Below, one piece after another: positions 55,032 through 63,961 of a stretch of DNA of 64,000 nt. The stretch is from Alteromonadaceae bacterium (GTDB lineage: Bacteria; Pseudomonadota; Gammaproteobacteria; Enterobacterales; Alteromonadaceae): contig WKFJ01000006.1 in NCBI GenBank assembly GCA_014872785.1, positions 94,535 to 158,534 of the forward strand, written 5' to 3'. The notes below the pieces were generated by a model. It was not told where the DNA came from. It ran no database searches and worked only from the letters and a program-made list of their open reading frames with translations. Position 1 is the first letter of the stretch; every line of letters starts with the position of its first letter. The translations under genes and the position numbers were made by a program.

Positions 55032-55943
55032 ATGAATAAATGGCTTAAAAGCGCAGTGTTCACGGCGTCCTTGTTCGACCTTGTGGCTTGCTCCCAAGGT
55101 CCGCAATCAGCTGACCCAGATTTTGTTCCTCACAATACCCAACGCACATTCGACGGTATTAACAGCCCTGTGGTGCTGGTTGACGAGGCTCATCATAATT
55201 TTCTAACTGCATCAGGACGCTATCGCCCTTTCGCCCAAGTGCTTGAAAGTGATGGTTTTACGGTACGTGAGAACAAACTCGCATTCAGTGCACAATCATT
55301 AAGTAATGCCAATGTCGTGGTTGTCGCGAATGCATTGGATAGAGACCGTACCGACTGGAAACCACCTTATGGTAATGCCTTTGAAGCTGATGAAGTTCAA
55401 ACCCTTACTGAGTGGGTAAGCCAAGGCGGCGCCTTATTACTAATAGCTGACCACACCCCATTTCCCAAAGTCATTGAAAGCCTAGCGGCTGCGTTTAGCA
55501 TCGAGTTTTCCAACGGCCACGTAAACGATGCAAGCTTTAGCAAATTCAACCAGTCGCTCGCTCAGCACCCCATCACAAAAGGAAACCCCAATGCCCTGTT
55601 TTCGAGGCAAGTTACTAAGGTAAAGACCTTCGGAGGCTCTGCTTTTAAGTTATCAGAAGAGGGAGTGTCATTGCTTACATTAAAAGACGGCTATGTTTCA
55701 CTTGAGCCCGATATTCCATTTCAAGTTACGCGCGAAAGCGTTAGAAACCCTGTTGGCGGTTGGAGTCAGGGCGCGGTTATAGAATATGGCCAAGGCAGAG
55801 TCGCTATATTTGCCGAAGGCATGATGTTTTCATCGCAATACGACGCGCAAACTAATAAAAAATATGGTTTACGCTCATCCGGCGCAGAGCATAACGAGCA
55901 TTTTCTATTAAACGTTATGCACTGGCTGGTAGGCGAGCTGTAG
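55032..55943 (+). CDS. Lipoprotein with DUF4350-like domain
   Basis: 303 aa. Signal peptide KWLKSAVFTASLFDLVAC with lipobox LVAC (Cys20); the Asp in the hydrophobic core is unusual. The mature domain resembles DUF4350/ThuA-like class I amidotransferase folds: VVLVDEAHHNFLTASGRYRPFAQVLESDGFTV, GGALLLIADHTPFPKVI and a C-terminal GQGRVAIFAEGMMFSS. Likely envelope-located; catalysis not shown. First gene of the variable region after yacG. Confidence 0.7.
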   Translation: MNKWLKSAVFTASLFDLVACSQGPQSADPDFVPHNTQRTFDGINSPVVLVDEAHHNFLTASGRYRPFAQVLESDGFTVRENKLAFSAQSLSNANVVVVANALDRDRTDWKPPYGNAFEADEVQTLTEWVSQGGALLLIADHTPFPKVIESLAAAFSIEFSNGHVNDASFSKFNQSLAQHPITKGNPNALFSRQVTKVKTFGGSAFKLSEEGVSLLTLKDGYVSLEPDIPFQVTRESVRNPVGGWSQGAVIEYGQGRVAIFAEGMMFSSQYDAQTNKKYGLRSSGAEHNEHFLLNVMHWLVGEL

Positions 55944-56006
55944 CAAACGCCTGACTTGCTGTTAGGTCTTTATGGACTGTTCTTTTACGAGTTAGCTTTC
56001 TAAGAA

Positions 56007-56720
56007 TTAACCTTCCGCCGTTAGGCCTAAGTTTTCCGCATCATCGGCAATGGCCTTATCTAAGCGAGCTAACTGTTCCTTGCGTGCTTTTAATTTAGTG
56101 CCGCAATGGGCGCGCATATCCAAACTTTTACTTAGTTGAGTAGCAATCGCCAACGCGGTTGGCATCAAGTGTTCAACAGGTACCACTTTATCCAAAAAAC
56201 CTGCTTGCAACGCGTCAGCTGGCGCAAACATTTCAGCGCATAACACCGAACGATTAAACCAGGCATCAGGCAATCTTGCTTTAGCTAGCTCTAACCCAGC
56301 CCAATGCATCGTCATGCCAATTTGTACTTCGTTCAAACCAATTTTGAAGTCGCCCTCTACACCAATTCGCACATCACTTGCGAGTAGGATAAACGCGCCT
56401 TTTGCGACTGCATGACCGCTACACGCCGTTATCACAGGGGTTGGAAACGCCAGCAAGCGTCTAGCTAAGGTTGAACCTGCTGTTACTAACGCCTTGGCCG
56501 CATCAGGACCGCTGCCCATGATTTTAAGGTCATAACCACCGGATAAAATACCCGCGCTCCCCGTAATAACCACAACAGCATTGCTGCTTTCTGCCTGGTC
56601 TAGTGCATGGTTGATTTCTTCAATCATGATAGGCGTGAAAGCGTTTACCTTACCGTTAGCCAAGGTAATTTTGGCGATGTTATTTTCTAGTGAAAATTGA
56701 ATTTGTTCGTAGGATGTCAT
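56007..56720 (-). CDS. Crotonase/enoyl-CoA hydratase-family protein
   Basis: 237 aa, starting at the ATG 56720 (MTSYEQIQF). Crotonase fold: VVVITGSAGILSGGYDLKIM (oxyanion hole Gly region), PVITACSGHAVAKGAFILLASDVRIG. The usual hydratase Glu pair is not seen where expected, so the reaction may be isomerase- or hydrolase-like. Family members act on CoA thioesters. Confidence 0.8.
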   Translation of the reverse strand: MTSYEQIQFSLENNIAKITLANGKVNAFTPIMIEEINHALDQAESSNAVVVITGSAGILSGGYDLKIMGSGPDAAKALVTAGSTLARRLLAFPTPVITACSGHAVAKGAFILLASDVRIGVEGDFKIGLNEVQIGMTMHWAGLELAKARLPDAWFNRSVLCAEMFAPADALQAGFLDKVVPVEHLMPTALAIATQLSKSLDMRAHCGTKLKARKEQLARLDKAIADDAENLGLTAEG

Positions 56721-56805
56721 CTTATTATCTATCTTTGTGCATTTATTCATTGTTTTAACCTAGGGATACTATTTTTACAATGAAGCCAGAGGTCAAATTC
56801 ACGCT

Positions 56806-57339
56806 TTATTTGTCACTAATGTATACCTGAGAATGCGCCCTATTGTGCTTGCGTTCTTGCCACATTTTGCTGGTTATACTGATAATGCTAAGCGATATGC
56901 CTACTGTTCCCATCACGCTTCCGACACTTATGGCATAAATAATATTAAAAGTTTCTGCCACCAAAAAATACCGTCGCATCTGCTGTGTGTTCGAGAGCAC
57001 AAACGTGCCTAGTGTAAAAATAATGGAAGCGCTATATGCCAGTATAATAAGAAAGCCGTGTTGTAAAACAATGAGTTCAAATAGCAAAAAGGCAATGTTA
57101 AGCGCGAGGAATACCAAGACGATATAACCACGCTGAGATACCATCGAAATAAGGTTGCGGAAAAAGGCAAGATAACACCCAATTGCGGCAGCAAGCGCAT
57201 CTAACAACAAGAAATGAGTCCCCAAACACAACATAGCTATACCACTGATTAAGCGATAGCGATTCATATCTTTTTGCCGGTAACCCACAAAATTAATAAG
57301 CATTGCAAATACAGCAAAACTCTCAGCAAAGTAATTCAT
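56806..57339 (-). CDS. YgjV-family membrane protein
   Basis: 177 aa with five to six helices. GYRQKDMNRYRLISGIAMLCLGTHFLLLDALAAAIGCYLAFFRNLIS is the YgjV pattern (GxxxKxxxxxR.......LH..LLGA..A). Inner-membrane protein of unknown function in gammaproteobacteria. The ATG at 57339 has GAAAG-like sequence upstream. Confidence 0.78.
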   Translation of the reverse strand: MNYFAESFAVFAMLINFVGYRQKDMNRYRLISGIAMLCLGTHFLLLDALAAAIGCYLAFFRNLISMVSQRGYIVLVFLALNIAFLLFELIVLQHGFLIILAYSASIIFTLGTFVLSNTQQMRRYFLVAETFNIIYAISVGSVMGTVGISLSIISITSKMWQERKHNRAHSQVYISDK

Positions 57340-57575
57340 TAGGTGTCAGTTGTAGTAATGGGTAGCTTATATAGGTGTAGATCGAGAACTGGGATCAAAC
57401 TATTGCAAACTTGATTGTTAAGACGAATAAAAGAAATTGGAGCGTGCTTAACTCTCGTTTCAGCGATGCCGTGTGGCGGCCTGATGTTAATGTCCGACTA
57501 AATGCGTGTAGTGCTCAGTGTCCAACTGAAATCGCATAGTTAGATTATTTTACCAACCACAACAACTTAAACCAT

Positions 57576-57613
57576 CACACCAGATATTGCCTGTTAAAGC
57601 AATATCTGGCGTG
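57576..57613. repeat. Strong hairpin of unknown role
   Basis: The perfect 11-bp stem CCAGATATTGC/GCAATATCTGG (57580-57590 with 57599-57609) is extended outward by further pairs. No T tract follows in either direction, so it is not a standard terminator. The rest of 57340-57667 has no gene I can support. Confidence 0.55.
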
Positions 57614-57667
57614 AAGGTTAGTCTTAATGATGACTTGAAACAACGCACAACGTCATCAAACATTTGA

Positions 57668-58321
57668 TTACCGATGCTCTTTGCCAAACGCCATTTTCAT
57701 TTGATTGGCGAAGGCGATAAATTTCTCTTTTATTGTCTTTCTAACCGAAATAGAAGAACCGCCCATTAGGGCAAAGCCTGTGATAGTGATGGTTGGCGCA
57801 TTTCGTTTTGCGACGGAAGGCGCTTTGTTATCTATCCCCCCCATCAAGCAAAAAACTTTGCACACCACATTAACGTTTTCCGGCACATAAATCTTGTCAC
57901 CGCCCATGATGGCGATGGAGTTGATGGTAACATTTGGGGTACTGAATTGAGCGTCGGTGAAATCGATCGTCGATCCCCCCATAACACTCACAATATTGAG
58001 TTTTTTAGGAACGGTCCAGTGCCCGCTTCTGTCGCTTCCGCCCATGACATTTACAATCCAATCTTCATCTTCAGTAGCTTCATGGGCATAGTTAACACTG
58101 AAGCTTTCTTCTCTTTGTTGTTTGATCGCATCATCTGGTGTGGCGTCTAAATCTTCAATTTCCTTCATCATCTCGGCGTTGCTTTTGGCATCCATGACAG
58201 CGTCAAGTCTTCGCTCAAATGCTTCATTCGAAATAACTTCTCTACTGTAGTTGTAAACCAGAACATCAATCACTTCCTCTTTGACCTGCTCTCTTGGTCT
58301 ATCTTCTAGTATCACCGGCAT
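57668..58321 (-). CDS. LiaF-like / DUF1707-type membrane-stress protein
   Basis: 217 aa. The N-terminal SHOCT/DUF1707-like helix pair (VIDVLVYNYSREVISNEAFERRLDAVMDA) is followed by a LiaF-like beta-repeat domain: VMGGSDRSGHW, IVSVMGGSTIDF, SIAIMGGDKIYVPENV, CLMGGIDNKA and GFALMGGSSI. MGG repeats are a LiaF/cell-wall-active antibiotic response hallmark. Start at 58321 (MPVILEDRP), where GGGGAG lies six bases upstream. It probably senses or reports envelope state. Confidence 0.75.
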   Translation of the reverse strand: MPVILEDRPREQVKEEVIDVLVYNYSREVISNEAFERRLDAVMDAKSNAEMMKEIEDLDATPDDAIKQQREESFSVNYAHEATEDEDWIVNVMGGSDRSGHWTVPKKLNIVSVMGGSTIDFTDAQFSTPNVTINSIAIMGGDKIYVPENVNVVCKVFCLMGGIDNKAPSVAKRNAPTITITGFALMGGSSISVRKTIKEKFIAFANQMKMAFGKEHR

Positions 58322-58565
58322 GAACATCTCCCCAAAGCCACATTGTAAATCGTCTTTAAACCCAAGTGGTAACGCAAGCAAATGCCGCGCCAGTAAGTAA
58401 AGTCTATACTTTTCAGATAGTTACCCTAATAGGCAAATAATCAAATTAACTAAAATACGTACAAATTGGCGAAAATAACAAAAGTTTGATAAGCAAAAGC
58501 ATGCAAGCGTCATCTATCGAGCTGATAATCTGCGATGACAACAATATTATCAATGAAATTAAAAC

Positions 58566-59438
58566 TTAGCGCTTAAACGGCATGATAAAAAGCGTTTTGT
58601 AACTTGGCTGCGTATCGCTAATCCCCGTGTTTTTTGTGCTCGCATCATGGAAGGTACCAAAAATGCGATCCCATATGATGCACACACAACCGAAGTTAGT
58701 ATTACTTTCAGCTATTACCTGGGAATGATGGTGAATATGATAGCGATTGGTGGTGAAAAACCAACCTACTACCGCAGAGTTGAGGCTAAGATTACTGTGC
58801 ACCAATATTGCCGTCACAGTAGTTAATGACACAAATGCCGACCCGACGGCTTCACCTCCCAATAAAAAGCCAACGATAGCGCGAGGCAGAATAAGGAATA
58901 ATGCTTCTATTGGATGGTTAGCTATCGCATTTAGCCCACTTAATTTTTTAAAAGCATGATGCACACTATGACCTGATAACTTCCACAACCAGCCCCAATG
59001 ATGCGCCGCCCTGTGATACCAATAATTAACAAATTCAAACGCCAAAAAGATAAGTAACACTTGCGCTATCATCGGCCAGTGTGAAGGCCAAATATCTAAA
59101 TGCAATATATTGCTCAAGCTATTCATCCATGCAAACAACGAGACTTCGTAAAACGTTTCAATAGCGACGTATGCAACCATAGCCACAAACACAAAACCCA
59201 AAAGCGCAATGGTCTCAATTATGCCTTTTCGCCATTCTCGTCGGGCGGGGAAAAGTATTTCAAGTGCAGTGATGATACAAAAAGCCGCAACAATGAATAC
59301 TGTGTGAGTATCTATCGATGCATCTGTATGTGCTAAATACAAAGATATTACAATCAAAAGCGGCTGCAATGCCCAATAAACGGTTTTGCGCAACAGTGCT
59401 TCAATTGAAGCGCTGAGTTTGGAGTGAGTGCTTGTCAC
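58566..59438 (-). CDS. Sterol desaturase-type fatty acid hydroxylase
   Basis: 290 aa with four to five helices. Eight-histidine di-iron motif: NYWYHRAAHHWGWLWKLSGHSVHHAFKKLS and NRYHIHHHSQVIAES, matching HxxxH, HxxHH and HxxHH-type clusters. The family hydroxylates or desaturates lipids in the membrane. No operon partner. Confidence 0.88.
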   Translation of the reverse strand: MTSTHSKLSASIEALLRKTVYWALQPLLIVISLYLAHTDASIDTHTVFIVAAFCIITALEILFPARREWRKGIIETIALLGFVFVAMVAYVAIETFYEVSLFAWMNSLSNILHLDIWPSHWPMIAQVLLIFLAFEFVNYWYHRAAHHWGWLWKLSGHSVHHAFKKLSGLNAIANHPIEALFLILPRAIVGFLLGGEAVGSAFVSLTTVTAILVHSNLSLNSAVVGWFFTTNRYHIHHHSQVIAESNTNFGCVCIIWDRIFGTFHDASTKNTGISDTQPSYKTLFIMPFKR

Positions 59439-59710
59439 GTTTCATAATCCTGATTCGCAATGTGAATTTTGCATGAGCGAGTTAATATTGGGAGTTCCAA
59501 TTAAGTCCATACTTTGGGTTTTCGAGATCGAGCTCCAGTCACTTTTGCAATCATAGTAACAAAAACCTACCGGCCAATTATATTAACCGTAAAATCTTAT
59601 GTTGGTGAAACCTAAGAAAAGCGGAATTGAAAAATTTTGTTTCTGTAATTGGAAAAAGACGGTGTCTTTGTGTTGTTCTCCGCCTAACATCAGCTGCGTC
59701 AGACAAGAAC

Positions 59711-59989
59711 CTAACTACGGTAAACAGTCTTAATCAAATGGAAACCGAATTTCGTTTTTACAGGGCCATGTACTTCCAACAAGGCTTTTTTGAACACCAC
59801 ATCGTCAACGGCTTTAACCATATCACCACGATTAAACTCTCCTAAATCCCCGCCGCGTTTACGAGAGGGACAGATAGAATGCTTTTTGGCCAACTGCTGA
59901 AAGTTAGCGCCCTTAGCCAATTGTTGCTTAAGCTTTTCAGCTTCTTGTTTTGTCTTTACCAGAATATGGTAAGCGCTGGCTCGTGGCAT
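59711..59989 (-). CDS. ppiC: Parvulin-type peptidyl-prolyl isomerase
   Basis: 92 aa single PpiC/parvulin domain. SAYHILVKTKQEAEKLKQQL (HILV strand and helix), KHSICPSRKRGGDLGEFNRGDMV (active-site loop) and the final VKTKFGFHLIKTVYR (FGFHLI) are all present. Cytosolic foldase like E. coli PpiC. AGAGGATC lies upstream of the ATG. Confidence 0.92.
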   Translation of the reverse strand: MPRASAYHILVKTKQEAEKLKQQLAKGANFQQLAKKHSICPSRKRGGDLGEFNRGDMVKAVDDVVFKKALLEVHGPVKTKFGFHLIKTVYRS

Positions 59990-60180
59990 AAGATCCTCTT
60001 TTAACGACCATTTTTTATAGTATGAGAGTAATCAAGGTGAGCAGTCAATTAGGTGGACTACCGCTTATTGAAATTAGGCATTCAGAATGAATACATTCTT
60101 ATTGAGGATCGCACAAACGCTTTCCTTCGTAGCTATATCCAAATAAAAAAGTCGACAGATTTGTGCAGGACGAAAAGGGC

Positions 60181-60226
60181 GCCCCGCGGCTTTTGTAGCT
60201 GTAATTACATATAAGCCGTCGGGGGC
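60181..60226 (-). terminator. Imperfect GC-rich hairpin after the VOC gene
   Basis: GCCCC and CGGCTT (60181-60192) pair with AAGCCG and GGGGC (60213-60226), with a small bulge and a loop holding GTAATTAC. On the minus strand it is followed by CCCTTTTCG. It lies just after the VOC stop and may end that transcript. Confidence 0.5.
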
Positions 60227-60229
60227 TTG

Positions 60230-60611
60230 TTAACCTTGTATATTGACTTTCCATGGTGGTGATAAGCGGTTTTCACCAGCCCAAAACAGTTTGATTTTGT
60301 TCCCCGAGGGATCTTTTAAAACGGCCTCTTTCCAAAGATAACACTGGTCTGTAGGTAGCTGCATGAATTGAATGCCTTTCTTTTCCAAAGTTTCCACAAG
60401 CGCATCTAGTTTCTCAGTTTCAAAATAGATTACAGCACCATTTTTAAACTCTTCGGATTCAAAAGAAAGAGAAAAAGTTGAGTCACCTTTGGGGCAGGAA
60501 AATCTTGCATAGTGAGGCGTATCTACAATTTGTAGTAAAACCAAGAGCGAGATAGAACTGTACGGCTTCTTCCATATTTTTTACTGGAAGGGTGACTTGG
60601 TTCATGTCCAT
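60230..60611 (-). pseudogene. VOC/glyoxalase-family protein, frameshifted
   Basis: A single beta-alpha-beta-beta-beta (VOC) protein broken near its N-terminus. From the ATG at 60611 (GGAGG five bases upstream) the frame reads MDMNQVTLPVKNMEEAVQFYLALGF, a perfect VOC start. It then shifts by one base at about 60535-60545. The rest (QIVDTPHYARFSCPKGD... KDPSGNKIKLFW) is in the other frame. Removing one A restores GFLQIVDTPHYARF. Either a recent mutation or a sequencing slip; the gene may be functional in relatives. Confidence 0.75.
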
Positions 60612-60973
60612 GTAAACCTCCAAGCGGCTAACTTATACAAATAAGGGGCGCGAAAAGCTTTCGCTGTGCAAGGTGAGACGCAAACAAAACTAAATAGTTT
60701 GCGTCTGATGTTAATTTACTTGCCAACTGTGGTGCTATTTTAGCTTATACAAGGTTTTCTTACCCATTCCGCTTTATCGTAAGTGAGGATTGGGTTTTAC
60801 AAGGTCTCGTTGAATCAGTTGCTACTATGTTGCACGAATAACTCTACAGCATATCAACTGAATCAGTATGTTAGCACTCACACACCATAAAGCCATTTAT
60901 TTGAAAAAGAATTATACTATCCTAAGCTAAGAAATCGTCCCCTGAATAGGCTCATGTGGAGCCTCAGTTTCTG
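60612..60973. other. Intergenic region without a supportable gene
   Basis: About 360 bp between the VOC gene and the periplasmic-binding-protein gene. I see no ORF with a ribosome-binding site, no repeat matching the MITE family and no strong hairpin. Confidence 0.4.
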
Positions 60974-61840
60974 CTAAAACCGGATCCACAGCCTTGCATC
61001 ATCTAGCGGAGTTGCCTCAGGCAAGAGTGGATTATTTAGCTGAATGATGCGTTTTGATTGCCATTGAGTCAGTGGAAAAAGGTGTTTCGTCATTGTGTTT
61101 TTTTCGAGTAATTGACGCAGCTCGCCAGAGCTAATCATCAATTCCAGTCCCCTCGCAATTTCAGCGTTGAGTTGTCTATTTTCATGTGCAGTAAAAAAGT
61201 ATAAAGGATATGGGTAATAGAGCATGACATCATCAAAAAGAGCGAGTTCTGGATAGCTAGTTCGAGCCATAGCCAAGTCAGTCTTACCCTCAAAAATAGC
61301 GCGAGGGAAAAAGTCACAGCGTTTTTTGTAAGTTAATTCAAAATTCTTGTGGAAGTCATTCACGGAAGCAACGTTAAATTCATTGCTGAGCAAAATATCA
61401 GTATCAGGCCAAAATCGCACTTGGCATGCGGTGAGCGCCTTCAAATCAGTGCCCGGCTGTTTAAGTATTTCAATAGAATCTCGATGCACTATCGATACTC
61501 GATACCCCAGCAGGCCTTGCATTAACGGGAGCCTGACAGGCAACATCTTACGTTCCCTTTCGCGACTCGTGGCAGTCCAATAAACGTCAATAACACCTTG
61601 CTGAATAAGACGTATCATGCCGCCTCTGGCGGCATCAGTGTAAGGCACATGCTCAATGCTAGCATCGGCATATTTCCCCTTCGCTAGTTGCAACGCACTA
61701 AGTAAAATATGCTCAAAATAAGCTTGTCGCTCAGCCTCTCCTACTTGAGGACCTAGTACTGAAATCTCTGCGGCTCCTCTTGCGTTAGCGCAAATAAGTA
61801 GTGTTAAGAGCAATAAGCTGTTTCGAATTAGACCGAACAT
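60974..61840 (-). CDS. Periplasmic solute-binding protein (PBP2 type)
   Basis: 288 aa with a signal peptide (LIRNSLLLLTLLICANARGAA). Fold elements: EISVLGPQVGEAERQAYFEHILLSAL, DVYWTATSRERERKMLPVRLPLM and a C-terminal ARLWIRF. Type 2 periplasmic-binding architecture; ligand unknown. No permease is nearby, so possibly a sensor-type or orphan binding protein. Confidence 0.75.
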   Translation of the reverse strand: MFGLIRNSLLLLTLLICANARGAAEISVLGPQVGEAERQAYFEHILLSALQLAKGKYADASIEHVPYTDAARGGMIRLIQQGVIDVYWTATSRERERKMLPVRLPLMQGLLGYRVSIVHRDSIEILKQPGTDLKALTACQVRFWPDTDILLSNEFNVASVNDFHKNFELTYKKRCDFFPRAIFEGKTDLAMARTSYPELALFDDVMLYYPYPLYFFTAHENRQLNAEIARGLELMISSGELRQLLEKNTMTKHLFPLTQWQSKRIIQLNNPLLPEATPLDDARLWIRF

Positions 61841-61925
61841 TTTATGGTTAACATCTCAATGATTACCGTTGTGACGCAATTACAGTGTAGCAATGTTTGA
61901 TGTGAGACACTTTTGGTTTCACGTT

Positions 61926-62246
61926 TTATTGATAAAACACAGCCAACCATACGGTGGTTTGCTGTGGATCAGTCCAACTGACCTTGTGTTTACAATGTGC
62001 AGGAATATTAAGGTGATCCCCCTTTAACATTTCTACTTCCTTGCCATCTTCAAAGCCTAAAATCGCATGCCCTTCTAATACCATTACCCATTCATTCTCA
62101 TCTTGGTCGTACCAACCGACATCTGGCGAACTATGACCTTTGGAAAGTATGCGTTCAACTCTTATGTTTTGCCCAATGCACAAGTTTTGAAAAAGCTCTT
62201 GTGGCAATTCACTGGGCAGTTGGTCAAATATGTTTTGTTTTAGCAT
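61926..62246 (-). CDS. Cupin-domain protein
   Basis: 106 aa single cupin barrel. Motif 1-like GHSSPDVGWYDQDENEWVMVLEGHAILGF and motif 2 GDHLNIPAHCKHKVSW (PAHCxHxV) are visible, so metal binding is likely. The first His of motif 1 is shifted, which may change the metal or ligand. Its ATG lies inside the end of the regulator gene (7-bp overlap), so they are co-translated and functionally linked. Confidence 0.82.
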   Translation of the reverse strand: MLKQNIFDQLPSELPQELFQNLCIGQNIRVERILSKGHSSPDVGWYDQDENEWVMVLEGHAILGFEDGKEVEMLKGDHLNIPAHCKHKVSWTDPQQTTVWLAVFYQ

Positions 62247-63010
62247 GGCAACTCAAAACCTCTAATTTCGACAATATCAGGTAAGGGTTCTTGTTCTTCT
62301 TGCACTTTATAGTCGCATATGACCAAGTTGTGGTGAGGGTGTTCTGAATTGAAAAAGTAGCGCTCAGACAGCTCCGCATAGCGAGACACTACCTCCATAA
62401 TTTCCTTATACATTTTATGCCGTAGCTCTTCGGTGAGCTGCATTGGCTTGGCAATGACAAAAGGTTCATCCTCTCTGGGCGCAATGAGCTTTTCGCTTAC
62501 ATCTATCAACGCTGCTTGGATAGACTTGATCACATTCAGACTGCCACTACCAAAGCCTATGGGTTCCGACATCAATATTGTTGGATTGGCTTTTTCCGAA
62601 AGGCTAATCAACTCTAATTCTTCCAGTTTGCGCAAGTACAAATGGGTAGAGGCAGGTGACAAACTCCAGGTTTGTTCAATGTCTGCAGGGGTTTGCCGCG
62701 ACAACAGTTCAATAAAATACCTAAACAAATGTGGGAAATAGTAAAAAGCACGATCTTGTATTTCGGTAAACACATTGTGTGTGACTTTTCTGTCTTCCAC
62801 TTGCTTCCAAAGATCAGCAAAATCCACTTGCGCTGCATCACACAAGGCTAACAATTTAGACATAGAGATCTCATCACCATTGAGTTGACGTTTGATTGTC
62901 AACACCGACACACCTAATCGGTCTGCCAAAGTCTGGTAGCCAGTGGAGTTACTTTTGACTCTCTCTTTTAGCAACTCCAAACAATATCTAACCTTATTCC
63001 GATACTCCAT
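62240..63010 (-). CDS. HTH-type transcriptional regulator (XRE-like N-terminus)
   Basis: 256 aa. Residues 1-55 hold a Cro/CI-type helix-turn-helix (GYQTLADRLGVSVLTIKRQLNGDEISMSKLLALC). The long C-terminal part includes a second winged-helix-like segment (SPASTHLYLRKLEELELISL) and a helical region. Controls a target unknown; it overlaps the cupin gene, and the divergent small gene at 63122 shares the intergenic region, so both are candidate targets. Start ATG at 63010, preceded by a TTG. Confidence 0.72.
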   Translation of the reverse strand: MEYRNKVRYCLELLKERVKSNSTGYQTLADRLGVSVLTIKRQLNGDEISMSKLLALCDAAQVDFADLWKQVEDRKVTHNVFTEIQDRAFYYFPHLFRYFIELLSRQTPADIEQTWSLSPASTHLYLRKLEELELISLSEKANPTILMSEPIGFGSGSLNVIKSIQAALIDVSEKLIAPREDEPFVIAKPMQLTEELRHKMYKEIMEVVSRYAELSERYFFNSEHPHHNLVICDYKVQEEQEPLPDIVEIRGFELPC

Positions 63011-63121
63011 CAAGGGTTTCCAGTAACAAATTTTGATACCTATGCAATATACAGGGTTTTCCCTTTTAAATACGAAAAACTAAATGTAATTTTTAGCACA
63101 GCAAAGAAATGGAGACTAACA

Positions 63122-63472
63122 ATGCAACTGAATTTATTAAGTCATGAGACCATCATCGACATCGCCAAACCCATGTGGGACAACCTAATTGCCGCCTCTA
63201 ATGCGAGAGATTATGAACGGTTTATCTTGCATTTTTCTAAGGCCATGGGACAAGAAGCAACGCGTGAAAACATTGAAGCTCAATGGGAAAACCAGCCAGT
63301 ACTGTCGAGCCTTATCAAAGAACCTGAGTTGATGGGCTGCCTAAAAGGGAAAGACGCTGTAAGAGTGCTTTGGAAGCAAATGTCCACCTCTACGAACGAT
63401 GAGTTAATAGGTTATCTAACGTTAGTTGTGGAAGGCGGTGAAATGAAAATTAATGGTGCTCAGATATTCTAG
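63122..63472 (+). CDS. Small soluble protein of unknown function
   Basis: 116 aa. Helical first half with LNLLSHETIIDIAKPMWDNLIAASNARDYERFI and a beta-rich second half (IGYLTLVVEGGEMKINGAQIF) - possibly an NTF2-like or SnoaL-like fold, but this is weak. GGAGACTAAC upstream of the ATG supports translation. Divergent from the HTH regulator by 108 bp, so it may be regulated by it. Ends before the convergent mutT. Confidence 0.55.
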   Translation: MQLNLLSHETIIDIAKPMWDNLIAASNARDYERFILHFSKAMGQEATRENIEAQWENQPVLSSLIKEPELMGCLKGKDAVRVLWKQMSTSTNDELIGYLTLVVEGGEMKINGAQIF

Positions 63473-63484
63473 GCAGTAAATAAG

Positions 63485-63507
63485 TTAGGGCTGTTTAGCC
63501 CTAATTT
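63485..63507. terminator. Convergent terminator between the small gene and mutT
   Basis: The stem TTAGGGCT/AGCCCTAA with a 4-base loop overlaps the stop of mutT. The T tail on the plus side is short (ATTTAACAGTTTTT). Confidence 0.7.
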
Positions 63508-63896
63508 AACAGTTTTTCAATTATGACCTTATTCGCCTCAGGAAAATCCATTTCCGCCAACTTTTTCCGTTCAAACCAGTCACCAACTTGCCCCTCCTGC
63601 GGTGTGGGCTCTCCGGTAAAATCATCGACAATGTAAACATCGAGAAAAACCGATTTATCGGGATAGTTGTGTCTTATTTCTAACAACGGCGATGGACTTG
63701 CAATGCTAATACCCCCTTCTTCTTGGAGTTCTCGAGCCAATGCCTCGGGCATAGTTTCATTTGCTTCACGTTTTCCCCCAGGAAACTCCCATTTACCACC
63801 TTGATGCGAATGCTCCGCTCGTTTGGTCAAAAAGATATGCTCGCCTCTTACGATTACACCAACAGCCACTTCGATTGCTTTTTTTGATTCGGTCAT
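63501..63896 (-). CDS. mutT: 8-oxo-dGTP diphosphatase MutT
   Basis: 131 aa. Nudix box GGKREANETMPEALARELQEEGGI (GX5EX7REUXEEXGU) with preceding WEFPGG. Hydrolyses 8-oxo-dGTP to prevent A:T to C:G transversions. Start at ATG 63896 (MTESKK); a GTG at 63902 is in frame. In E. coli mutT follows secA; secA would lie to the right of this window. Confidence 0.95.
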   Translation of the reverse strand: MTESKKAIEVAVGVIVRGEHIFLTKRAEHSHQGGKWEFPGGKREANETMPEALARELQEEGGISIASPSPLLEIRHNYPDKSVFLDVYIVDDFTGEPTPQEGQVGDWFERKKLAEMDFPEANKVIIEKLLN

Positions 63897-63933
63897 ATTC
63901 ACTGTCCCGTCCTAAAATACGTTGACGGTTTTG

Positions 63934-63961
63934 AAGGCCAATGAATTTGTTCATTGGCCTT
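63934..63961. terminator. Hairpin between mutT and the next gene
   Basis: The perfect 12-bp stem AAGGCCAATGAA/TTCATTGGCCTT with a 4-base loop and TTTTC on the plus side. It is a likely terminator near the window edge, orientation not certain. Confidence 0.65.

Noticed and set aside
60530..60611. Programmed frameshift in the VOC gene
   Set aside because: No slippery heptamer, stimulatory stem or internal Shine-Dalgarno at the shift point; VOC genes are not known to use frameshifting.
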